Positions 6,644 to 13,840 of a DNA stretch of 64,000 nucleotides are shown here, one piece after another (position 1 is the first letter of the stretch; every line of letters starts with the position of its first letter). The stretch comes from Amycolatopsis balhimycina FH 1894 (lineage in GTDB: Bacteria > Actinomycetota > Actinomycetes > Mycobacteriales > Pseudonocardiaceae): NCBI RefSeq assembly GCF_000384295.1, contig NZ_KB913037.1:8247533-8311532 (forward strand), written 5' to 3'. Under the pieces are notes generated by a model, which saw nothing but the letters and a program-made list of their open reading frames with translations, was not told where the DNA came from and ran no database searches. A program made the translations under genes and the position numbers.

Positions 6644-7954
6644 ATGCCCAAGGTCGTAGTCGCCGAACCGGAAGCCGGGCCCCCGGGTGGCCCGGACGGC
6701 GTGCTGTGCGGGTGTGCGCTGCTCGCCACGGCCCGGGACGAGGACCTGGTCCTGGTGCCGCACGGTGTCGGGGACGCCTTCCTGGGCTATCTGGGCGGCC
6801 TGCTCGGGCGCCGGCTGAGCGGGGCCAACGTCGTCGTCGGCCGCGCGGCCGACGACGGCCGGGCCGCGGCCGAAATCCGCGCTCGCGCCGGCGACCTGGC
6901 GGACTGGTGCGTGACGGCGTATCGGCCGGGGCGGGCCGTGCTCGCCCTGGCCGAGGACCTCGGCGTGCCGCTGTCCGGCATGGACGGAACCGCCGGCGCC
7001 GCGGCCCGCGAGTTCCTCCGCTTCGGGGGCGCCGAGGCGTTCCGCGGGCGGATCGGGACGCGCCTGCTGGCGAGCACGGTGGGTGCCCCGCTGGCCCCGG
7101 GCCGGCTCGCCGGCACCGAACACGCACTGGCCACGGCGGTGCGGACGCTGCTGCCGGTCGTGGGCCGTGTGCTCGTCCGGCAGGACTCGGCCCGCGGCGA
7201 GGCGCTGGTGGTGACCGTGCACGACGAGATCCGGGACGAGCGCAGCGCGGTGGTGCGGGTGCCTGCCGACGACTGCGACGTCGACTTCCTCGCCGCCGAG
7301 CTGTGGCCGCTGCTGAGCGGGCACAGCGGCGCACCGGTGCTGGTCGAGGTGCACCAGCGCGTCCTGTGCTCGTACGTCGCGGAATTCTGGGTGCCCGGCG
7401 CCGAAGGCCCGCCGCGCCTGCTCTCCGTCGCGGAACGGCGCCCCGGCGTCGCGGGCCTGCGGCTCCCCGGCGGGCACCTCGCCGCGCCGGTGCTCGCCGG
7501 GCTGACCGCGCACAGCGTGAACATCGCCGCCGAGGCGGGCCGCCGGGGGTTCTCCGGCATCCTGCACGTCGAGTCGGGAACGACCGGCGGCGGCGCGTTG
7601 CTCGTCCGCGAAGTGCGCGAAGGCACCGCTCCCGGCGTCCCGGTCGACCACCTCGCCCGGGCGCTGGCGGGGCCGGGGTACGCCCGTGACCGCGTGGTGC
7701 TGACCCGCACCGGGATCGGGGTCCGCGACTTCGCCGCGGCCGTCGCCGTCCTCGAAGCCGCCGAGGTGGCCTACGACCACCCGTCCCGCACCGGCGTGGC
7801 CGTCACGGCCGATGCCACGGTGTGTCACGGCGAAATCGGCTGGATGGTCGTCGGCCTCGACGCCGGGCACGCCGACCGGCTCGAAGAACGCGCGCTCGAG
7901 GCACTGCTCGGGACGGGGAGTGACGCCCGTGTGACGGCTCGCTGCGGACAGTGA
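6644..7954 (+). CDS. PGM1-like ATP-grasp peptide ligase (436 aa)
   Basis: The protein has the look of the pre-ATP-grasp plus ATP-grasp family whose founding member, PGM1 of pheganomycin biosynthesis, joins a ribosomal peptide to a non-protein amino acid. The N-terminal part (residues 1-110) is a Rossmann-like pre-ATP-grasp domain; around residue 300 GRRGFSGILHVE and GTTGGGALLVREV resemble the ATP-grasp glycine-rich and strand segments; the C-terminal PGM1-type domain ends at about residue 430. The ATG at 6644 follows GAGGA at good distance. Four bases separate its stop from a DHA2-type exporter, so the two are surely co-transcribed. I see no precursor-peptide gene beside it, so the substrate is open; other members have amide-forming roles in secondary metabolism. 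Confidence 0.7.
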   Translation: MPKVVVAEPEAGPPGGPDGVLCGCALLATARDEDLVLVPHGVGDAFLGYLGGLLGRRLSGANVVVGRAADDGRAAAEIRARAGDLADWCVTAYRPGRAVLALAEDLGVPLSGMDGTAGAAAREFLRFGGAEAFRGRIGTRLLASTVGAPLAPGRLAGTEHALATAVRTLLPVVGRVLVRQDSARGEALVVTVHDEIRDERSAVVRVPADDCDVDFLAAELWPLLSGHSGAPVLVEVHQRVLCSYVAEFWVPGAEGPPRLLSVAERRPGVAGLRLPGGHLAAPVLAGLTAHSVNIAAEAGRRGFSGILHVESGTTGGGALLVREVREGTAPGVPVDHLARALAGPGYARDRVVLTRTGIGVRDFAAAVAVLEAAEVAYDHPSRTGVAVTADATVCHGEIGWMVVGLDAGHADRLEERALEALLGTGSDARVTARCGQ

Positions 7955-7958
7955 TGGC

Positions 7959-9401
7959 ATGAAAACAGCAACCGGAACGCATTCGTCGACCGAGGCCCGG
8001 ACTCCCGCCGGGCCGGCCGGTCTCGGCGCTGCGGGTCTGCTGACCGTGCTCGTGGGCGCAGGCCTGTCGATCGTCGACTTCTTCATCGTGAACGTGGCCC
8101 TGCCCACCATCGACCGCACCCTGCACGCCTCCCCGGTCGTCCTCCAGCTCGTCGTGGCGGCCTACGGCATCGCCTACGCCACGCTGCTGGTGCTCGGCGG
8201 CCGGCTCGGCGACCACTTCGGCCGCCGTCGGCTGTTCACCACCGGCCTCGGGCTGTTCACGCTCACCTCGCTCGCGTGCGGTCTCGCGCCGACCGCGGGC
8301 CTGCTGGTGGCGGCCCGGGCGGCGCAGGGCGCCGCGGCGGCGCTGATGGTGCCGCAGGTGCTCTCGATCATCCAGGCCACGACCACCGGCGAGCGGCGGT
8401 CGAAGGCTCTCGGCTGGTGGGGCGCCACCTCGGGGCTGGCGATGATCATCGGCCAGCTGGTCGGTGGCGTGCTGGTGACCGCCGACCTCGGTGGCCTGGC
8501 GTGGCGGCCGATCTTCCTGGTGAACGTGCCGATCGGCATCGTCTGCCTGCTCGCCGTCCGCCGGACGGTGCCCGAAAACCGCGCGGAGCGCCCGCTGGGC
8601 CTCGACCGCGCCGGGACACCCCTGTTCGGGGCGCTGGTCCTGGCCGTGCTGCTGCCCCTGATGGCCGGCCGGGTGCTGGGCTGGCCGTGGTGGACCTGGC
8701 TGTCGCTGGCGGTGGCCCCGATCCTCGCCGTGCTGTTCGCCTTCTCGCAGAAGCGCGGGGAACACGAGGGCCGGACCCCGTTGCTGCCGCCGTCCCTGCT
8801 GGCCTTGCCCAGCATGCGGCGCGGCCTGCTGCTGAGCGTGCCGTTCTTCCTCGGCTTCGGCGCCTTCCTGTTCGTCTACGCGCTGACCCTGCAGGACGGG
8901 CTGCGCCTCGACGCCGCGGCCGCCGGGCTCGCGATCACCCCGATGGCCGCCGGGTTCCTCGTCGCGTCCCTGCTGAGCAGCCGGTTGACCGTCCACTTCG
9001 GACAGCGGGTGGTGACCGCGGGCGCGGCGCTGCAGGCGGTGGGGATCGCCGTGCTCATCGGCACGGTCCTGCTCGAGTGGCCGCAGGTGCCGCTCCCGGC
9101 GCTGATCCCGGGCATGGCCGTGGCGGGCTTCGGGCAGGGACTGACGATGACCACGATGTTCCGCGTCGTGCTCTCGAAGGTCCCGGCGGCCCAGGCGGGC
9201 TCGGCGAGCGGCGTCCTGGTGACCGTGCAGCAGGTGTCGGTGGCCGCGGGCGTGGCCACGCTCGGCAGCGCGTACCTGTGGCTGGCCGAACCCGGGGTGC
9301 TCGGCGTCCTCGACGCCTTCGTGGGTGTCATGGCCGTCCAGGTCCTGGTCGCACTGGCGATCGTGTTCACCGGCCGGAAGCTGCCCGACCCGCGCGGGTG
9401 A
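7959..9401 (+). CDS. MFS drug exporter, DHA2 (14-helix) type (480 aa)
   Basis: A proton-driven efflux protein of the inner membrane. About fourteen hydrophobic helices can be counted from GLLTVLVGAGLSIVDFFIVN to VMAVQVLVALAIVFTG. The MFS motif A between helices 2 and 3 reads GGRLGDHFGRRRLF. Length is typical for DHA2. It follows the peptide ligase by four bases, so it probably exports that enzyme's product or confers resistance to it. A 53-base palindromic repeat after the stop codon is the likely terminator. Confidence 0.92.
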   Translation: MKTATGTHSSTEARTPAGPAGLGAAGLLTVLVGAGLSIVDFFIVNVALPTIDRTLHASPVVLQLVVAAYGIAYATLLVLGGRLGDHFGRRRLFTTGLGLFTLTSLACGLAPTAGLLVAARAAQGAAAALMVPQVLSIIQATTTGERRSKALGWWGATSGLAMIIGQLVGGVLVTADLGGLAWRPIFLVNVPIGIVCLLAVRRTVPENRAERPLGLDRAGTPLFGALVLAVLLPLMAGRVLGWPWWTWLSLAVAPILAVLFAFSQKRGEHEGRTPLLPPSLLALPSMRRGLLLSVPFFLGFGAFLFVYALTLQDGLRLDAAAAGLAITPMAAGFLVASLLSSRLTVHFGQRVVTAGAALQAVGIAVLIGTVLLEWPQVPLPALIPGMAVAGFGQGLTMTTMFRVVLSKVPAAQAGSASGVLVTVQQVSVAAGVATLGSAYLWLAEPGVLGVLDAFVGVMAVQVLVALAIVFTGRKLPDPRG

Positions 9402-9423
9402 CGTCGAGGAGTGGCGGGGCGGT

Positions 9424-9476
9424 GTCTTGAATGACTCATTCAGGTCTTCGGAGGTCCTGAATGAGTCATTCAAGAC
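9424..9476. repeat. Palindromic intergenic repeat, copy 1 (TGAATGASTCATTCA family)
   Basis: Two 21-base arms, 9424-9444 and 9456-9476, are perfect reverse complements around an 11-base loop; each arm also contains a near-palindrome, TGAATGACTCATTCA or its complement. It separates two convergent genes, so it probably acts as a bidirectional terminator. Related copies lie at 31997-32049 and 36768-36820. Short open frames beginning MNDSF or LNESF across it are artefacts of the repeat. Confidence 0.85.
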
Positions 9477-9495
9477 CTCCGGCGGGCCTGGAGTG

Positions 9496-10593
9496 TCAGG
9501 GGGTGAGTGTGGCGGAACGCAGGCGGCGGCCGAGGGTGGCCGCCAGCTGTTCCGCTTCGCGGTCGAAGCCCGCGCGGAACGCCTTGCCCGTCAGCGGGCG
9601 GCCGGCGAACCGGCCCTCCAGGACCAGGCCGTCGTCCGAAGCGGTGCTGCACACCCAGCCCACGACCTGGTGCCCGGCCAGCAACGGCAGGGCGTAGTAC
9701 CCGAACACCCGTTTCGCGGCCGGGGTGTACGCCTCGAACCGGTACGGCCAGCCCCACAGGGCCTCGAACCGGCGGCGGTCCCAGACGACCGGGTCGAACG
9801 GGGCGAGGAACCGGACGCGGCCCGTCGCCGCGCCGTCGGGGACGTCGGCGCCGGCGGGGCGGAGCCAGTCCAGGCCGGCCGCCGGTTCGCGGACGAGCTC
9901 GCCTGACTCCAGCAGGGCGTCGACCGCCTTCGACGCGTCGATGCCGCCTCGGCGGCGAAGCTGAACGAGCACGCTTCGCAAGCTGGACAAGGGAACCGGC
10001 ATCAGCAGCCGGGCCAGGTGCAGCACCAGCCGGTGTGCGCACTCGTCCCGGCCGGCCGGGACGGTCGGCGGTTCCGCCGGGCCGTAGAGCTTCACGCCGT
10101 TGCGGCGCCCGGCGACCCGGACGAGCCAGTGCCGGTGCAGCTCGTCGAGCGCCTGCGTGCTCGCGGTGGACGTGCCGCCCCAGAGGTTCTCCACCCGCGC
10201 GTCGCCCAGGCGCGTGGCGACCTCCCGCGGATGGACGACGCCGTGTTCGCCGACGAGCGCGAGGACCTCGGCCGCCACGCCCGACGGCCGGTACGGGAAG
10301 CCCGGGTGGGCGCGGGGGTCGGCCAGCGCGGCCAGCCGCCGCGTCATCGCGCCGTAGACGTGCAGGTACCCCTCCTCCAGGCCGAACTCCGGGTAGGCCC
10401 GGTCGAGGTCGCCTTCGCGGTAGCCGCGGACCCGCTGGCGCAGGATCAGGTCCTGGGCCCGGGCCGGGCTGCGGATCGGGTCGTACTGCACGAACTCGAG
10501 GGCCGCGACGACGTCCGCGAGCGGGCCCGCGGCGCCGAGGGTCGCGTGCACCGCCGTCGCGCGGAGGCGCCGGAGCCGGCTGGTCTCGCTCAT
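9496..10593 (-). CDS. Winged-helix DNA glycosylase, AlkX/YcaQ (HTH_42) family (365 aa)
   Basis: The family removes bulky or crosslinked alkylated bases; AlkZ, a relative, is the azinomycin self-resistance enzyme. The catalytic Q-aromatic/aliphatic-D motif is Q36-Y37-D38 in EFVQYDPIRSPARA, as in the AlkX/YcaQ branch (AlkZ has Q-x-Q). The family's downstream landmarks are visible: RGYREGDLDRAYPEFGLEEGYLHVYGAM, then RFLAPFDPVVWDRRRFEALWGWPYRFEAY and YYALPLLAGHQVVGWV. The start codon lies seven bases after the antiporter stop, so both are in one transcript. General repair and self-resistance to a genotoxic product are both possible. Confidence 0.85.
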   Translation of the reverse strand: MSETSRLRRLRATAVHATLGAAGPLADVVAALEFVQYDPIRSPARAQDLILRQRVRGYREGDLDRAYPEFGLEEGYLHVYGAMTRRLAALADPRAHPGFPYRPSGVAAEVLALVGEHGVVHPREVATRLGDARVENLWGGTSTASTQALDELHRHWLVRVAGRRNGVKLYGPAEPPTVPAGRDECAHRLVLHLARLLMPVPLSSLRSVLVQLRRRGGIDASKAVDALLESGELVREPAAGLDWLRPAGADVPDGAATGRVRFLAPFDPVVWDRRRFEALWGWPYRFEAYTPAAKRVFGYYALPLLAGHQVVGWVCSTASDDGLVLEGRFAGRPLTGKAFRAGFDREAEQLAATLGRRLRSATLTP

Positions 10594-10600
10594 CGGGCGA

Positions 10601-11914
10601 TCATCCGGTGCGGACCGCTTCCTCCGCCTCCGGGGTCGCCGTCCCGGCGGCTGCCCGCCGCCGGGCCAGTGTCAGCAGCGGCCCGGTCATCATCGTGGTC
10701 AGCACGGCCATGATCACCATCGCGGTGAACAGCCGCGTGTCGAGCACGCCGAGGCTCAGCCCGACGTTCAGGATCACCAGCTCGGTCAGGCCACGGGTGT
10801 TGAGCAGGATGCCGAGCGCGACCGACCGGCGCCCGCTCACGCCGGTCAGGCGCGCCGCGCCCGCGGCACCGGCGAACTTGCTCAGGCAGGCCACGGCGAC
10901 CACCGCGAGGACGATCACGACGCCGCGCATCCCGAGCGTCCCGAGATCGACCGAAAGCCCGGTGACGGTGAAGAACACCGGCAGCAGCAGCAGGCTCATC
11001 TGCTGGATCCGGTCGGGTGCCTCCGGGGTGCTCGCCGCGACCGGCCGCCGGGGCACGACGGCGCCGAAGAGGAATGCGCCGAACACCACGTGCAGGCCGA
11101 TCAGGTCGGTCGTCCACGCGCAGGCCAGCAGCCCGCTCAGCAGCACGGTGTGCACCACGAGCTTGCTGCCCGCCCAGCGGCGCTCCGGCGCCAGCAGCCA
11201 CTTCAGCGCCGGCCGCACGAGGTACACCAGCACGAGGACGAACACCGCGGACCCGATGACGATCCGGCCGAGCGGCCACGGGCCGCCCACCGTGACCACG
11301 GCGACCACCACGGCCAGCACGCACCACGCCAGGAAGTCCTGCACGGCGGCGCTGGCGAGGGCGATCGTGCCGAGCCGGCTGTGCTGGATGCCGCGTTCGG
11401 CGACGATCCGGGCCAGCACGGGGAACGCGGTGATCGACATCGCCGCGCCGAGGAACAGCGCGGGCCCGAGCGGGCCGCCCATCTTGAGCTCGTGCCGGTC
11501 GAGCCACGGGTACAGCAGCAGGGCCAGGCCGGCGCCGAGCGCGAACGGCAGCGCGACCGACGCGAGCGACACCGCCGTCACCTGCCTGCCGACGCCGCGC
11601 AGCCGGGACAGGCGCAGTTCGTAGCCGACGCCGAACATGAACAGCACCAGGCCCAGCTGCGAAAGCACCTGCAGGTACGGCCGGGCGGCCATCGGGAACA
11701 GCACCTCGGTCAGGTGGCCGGGCAGCAGCCCGAGCAGGCTGGGACCGAGCGCGATCCCGGCGACGATCTCGCCGAGCACGGCGGGCTGCCGCAGTCGTTT
11801 CGCGAGCACGGCGAAGGCGAAAGCGGTGACGAGCAGCAGCCCGAGATCGGCCAGGACGATGCCGGCGACCGCTTCACCGCCGGTGTGCGCGCCGGCTTGG
11901 AAGTGTGGAGTCAC
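10601..11914 (-). CDS. Cation:proton antiporter, CPA2/KefB-like (437 aa)
   Basis: A polytopic membrane protein of about twelve to thirteen helices beginning VLADLGLLLVTAFAFAVLAKR. Family landmarks include the LRQPAVLGEIVAGIALGPSLLG segment after helix 1, FMFGVGYEL, the ITAFPVLARI core, and TRGLTELVILNVGL near the end. There is no C-terminal RCK/TrkA-N domain, so gating by nucleotides is unlikely. It would exchange Na+ or K+ for protons. It is followed seven bases later by the DNA glycosylase gene. In several antibiotic clusters such antiporters accompany the product genes, but here it lies outside the obvious operon. Confidence 0.9.
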   Translation of the reverse strand: MTPHFQAGAHTGGEAVAGIVLADLGLLLVTAFAFAVLAKRLRQPAVLGEIVAGIALGPSLLGLLPGHLTEVLFPMAARPYLQVLSQLGLVLFMFGVGYELRLSRLRGVGRQVTAVSLASVALPFALGAGLALLLYPWLDRHELKMGGPLGPALFLGAAMSITAFPVLARIVAERGIQHSRLGTIALASAAVQDFLAWCVLAVVVAVVTVGGPWPLGRIVIGSAVFVLVLVYLVRPALKWLLAPERRWAGSKLVVHTVLLSGLLACAWTTDLIGLHVVFGAFLFGAVVPRRPVAASTPEAPDRIQQMSLLLLPVFFTVTGLSVDLGTLGMRGVVIVLAVVAVACLSKFAGAAGAARLTGVSGRRSVALGILLNTRGLTELVILNVGLSLGVLDTRLFTAMVIMAVLTTMMTGPLLTLARRRAAAGTATPEAEEAVRTG

Positions 11915-11968
11915 GGAATACGACCACCTTCGGGGGAAGCCGTCTTCGGCGTCACTGCGGCCGGGACA

Positions 11969-12874
11969 TCACTCCCGGTCGTACCGGACGCCGAGCAGGA
12001 CGGCGAGGATCACGACGCAGCCACCGGCGATGCCGTTGACGGCGGGGACTTCGCCCAGGACGAGCCAGGTCCACACCGGAGTCATGGGCGCGTCGAGGAC
12101 GTCGATCAGCGCCGCGTCCCTGGAGGGCACCCGGCCGGAGCCGACGACCAGGAAGACGCGGCCCAGACCGAGGGTGACGATCCCGAACAGGGCGGCGATG
12201 GCGAACCCCTTCGGGTCGAACAGGTCGCTGGTCAGGAACGGGGCCGCGAGCAGGCTGGAGAGCAGGCAGGCCAGCGCGGACGCGGCGAGCATGGGCGTGT
12301 CGCGGTGCTGCCGGGAGATCAGGATGACCCCGGCCACGCACACCGTCATCACGAACGCCAGCGCCATGCCGATGAGGTCGCCGCCGGTCAGCCCGCCGCC
12401 GGCCATCACCGCCACGCCGACGACCACCCCGGCGCCGGAGACCCAGAACACCGGCGACGGCCGCCGCCGGAAGAAGAGCAGCTGGGCCAGGCCGACGACG
12501 ATCGGGATGGTGGCGTAGATGACCGACACGTTGACCACGCCGCCGAGCCGGTAGGCGCCGACGAGGCTGGTCATCCCGATGGTGAACAGCCCCGCCACGG
12601 TCAGCGCCGGCCAGCGGAAGTTGGCCCGGTCGGTCATCCGCTGCTTGGTGAACACCCTGGCCACCACCCAGATCGCCAGCGCGCCGAACACCCCGCGCAG
12701 GAACAGCACGTCGCCCAGCGGCTGCGTGGTCGCCCGGGTGAACAGCCCGATCGTGCTGAACGACGTCGCCGAGCCCAGCATCAGCAGGGTCCCGACCACC
12801 CGTTCCCGCCGCGCGTGCGCGGCGTCCGTCTTGTCCCGCACCACCGGTTCCACGTCTGACCTCTCGTCGTCCAC
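11969..12874 (-). CDS. EamA/DMT-family transporter (301 aa)
   Basis: Ten predicted hydrophobic helices in two repeated halves, from VVGTLLMLGSATSFSTIGLF to GGCVVILAVLLGVRY, are typical of drug/metabolite transporters of the inner membrane. A charged 30-residue N-terminal tail precedes them. The gene is the last of the minus-strand biosynthetic run, 80 bases after the PhyH-type gene, but a strong hairpin lies in that gap, so its expression is probably lower or separate. It is a reasonable exporter for the hybrid NRPS-PKS product; this is inferred from position. Confidence 0.88.
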   Translation of the reverse strand: MDDERSDVEPVVRDKTDAAHARRERVVGTLLMLGSATSFSTIGLFTRATTQPLGDVLFLRGVFGALAIWVVARVFTKQRMTDRANFRWPALTVAGLFTIGMTSLVGAYRLGGVVNVSVIYATIPIVVGLAQLLFFRRRPSPVFWVSGAGVVVGVAVMAGGGLTGGDLIGMALAFVMTVCVAGVILISRQHRDTPMLAASALACLLSSLLAAPFLTSDLFDPKGFAIAALFGIVTLGLGRVFLVVGSGRVPSRDAALIDVLDAPMTPVWTWLVLGEVPAVNGIAGGCVVILAVLLGVRYDRE

Positions 12875-12895
12875 CGGACCAACCTACGCCGTCCC

Positions 12896-12949
12896 CGGCC
12901 GTCCCGGCCGCCTGAACCGTCCATTGTGGACTTGCGGCCGGGACGGCCG
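12896..12949. terminator. 16-bp perfect hairpin between PhyH-type gene and EamA gene
   Basis: Arms at 12896-12911 and 12934-12949 (GCGGCCGGGACGGCCG) are perfect complements around a 22-base loop. It begins six bases past the stop codon of the PhyH-type gene and so is the likely end, or attenuation point, of the long biosynthetic transcript. Confidence 0.7.
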
Positions 12950-12954
12950 CGTGG

Positions 12955-13818
12955 TCAGAAGACCTGGGTCCCGCCCACGCTGTTGAGCTGCTCCGGCGCG
13001 AAGAAGGTGTGCTTCTCGAACACGGTGTCGAAGTCGCCGCGCGCGAGCGTGTCGTCGGGCAGCTTTTCGGTCGGGCGGTACGCGCGGTGCGGGGCCTTCG
13101 CCGGGTCCACCGGCTCGTTCGACCGGGCGTTGTAGACACAATGCATCAGTGTGCGCGGCTGATCGGTGGTGTTGGGCAGCGACCCGTGGAGCATGTTGGC
13201 GTGGAAGAAAACCGCGTCGCCCGCCTGCATCTCGCACGGGACGACCTCCAGCCGGTCCAGGATCTCCGCCGTCCGCACCGGGTCGGCCACGTGCGCGCCG
13301 CCGACGTCGACCATGTCGATCCGGCCGAGCTTGTGCGAGCCCTTGACCACCTTCAGGCAGCCGTTCTCGAGGGTGTTGGCGTCGAGCGCGATCGAGCAGG
13401 TCACCGTGTCGGGGTAGACGCAGTCGTCGTACCAGTAGGCGTAGCCCTGGTGCCAGTCGACCGCCCCGGGGATGTCGTTGCTCTTGCGGACGAGCTTGAT
13501 GTGCCAGAAGTAGCTCTCTTCGCCCAGCAGGAGTGAAGTGTTGTCGACCATCCGGGCCAGCCGCGGCAGCTTGCCGGCGTAGGTGTCGTTCTGCTCGCAC
13601 CAGATGGTGACCTTCCACAGTTTCCCGTCGAGGTCGGGGATGCTGGACTGCGAGCCGCGGATGTCCGGGTGACTGTCGAGTTCGTTCTGCAGGGGGCGCA
13701 GCTCTTCGGGGGAGAAGAGCCCGCGCTTCACGACGTAGCCGTCCTCGTGGAACTGCGCGGCCTCCTCGGCGGTGAGCAACCGGTCGGTGGTGACCGCCGG
13801 AGTGGCGATGGATGTCAT
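12955..13818 (-). CDS. PhyH-family Fe(II)/2-oxoglutarate enzyme with HxG site: candidate non-haem iron halogenase (287 aa)
   Basis: The fold is phytanoyl-CoA dioxygenase-like: residues 20-60 hold FHEDGYVVKRGLFSPEEL, and 140-165 hold SIALDANTLENGCLKVVKGSHKLG. Iron ligands are His123 and His211 (HANMLHGSLPN), and Arg222 should bind 2-oxoglutarate. The usual carboxylate ligand is absent: the motif is His123-Gln124-Gly125 (codons CAC CAG GGC), not His-x-Asp. In SyrB2, CytC3, WelO5 and relatives, the same loss opens the site for a chloride ion and makes the enzyme a halogenase. The start follows AAGGAG. It lies 22 bases after the hybrid synthase, so it probably acts on the carrier-bound or released product. 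Alternatives are an inactive dioxygenase or a non-halogenating member with a different ligand. Confidence 0.8.
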   Translation of the reverse strand: MTSIATPAVTTDRLLTAEEAAQFHEDGYVVKRGLFSPEELRPLQNELDSHPDIRGSQSSIPDLDGKLWKVTIWCEQNDTYAGKLPRLARMVDNTSLLLGEESYFWHIKLVRKSNDIPGAVDWHQGYAYWYDDCVYPDTVTCSIALDANTLENGCLKVVKGSHKLGRIDMVDVGGAHVADPVRTAEILDRLEVVPCEMQAGDAVFFHANMLHGSLPNTTDQPRTLMHCVYNARSNEPVDPAKAPHRAYRPTEKLPDDTLARGDFDTVFEKHTFFAPEQLNSVGGTQVF

Positions 13819-13840
13819 CTTCTGTCTCCTTCGGTTCTTC

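Noticed and set aside
12955..13818. Calling the PhyH-family gene an ectoine hydroxylase because of the EctC-like neighbour
   Set aside because: The iron motif lacks the carboxylate present in EctD, and the gene is linked to the synthase, not to the EctC-like gene.
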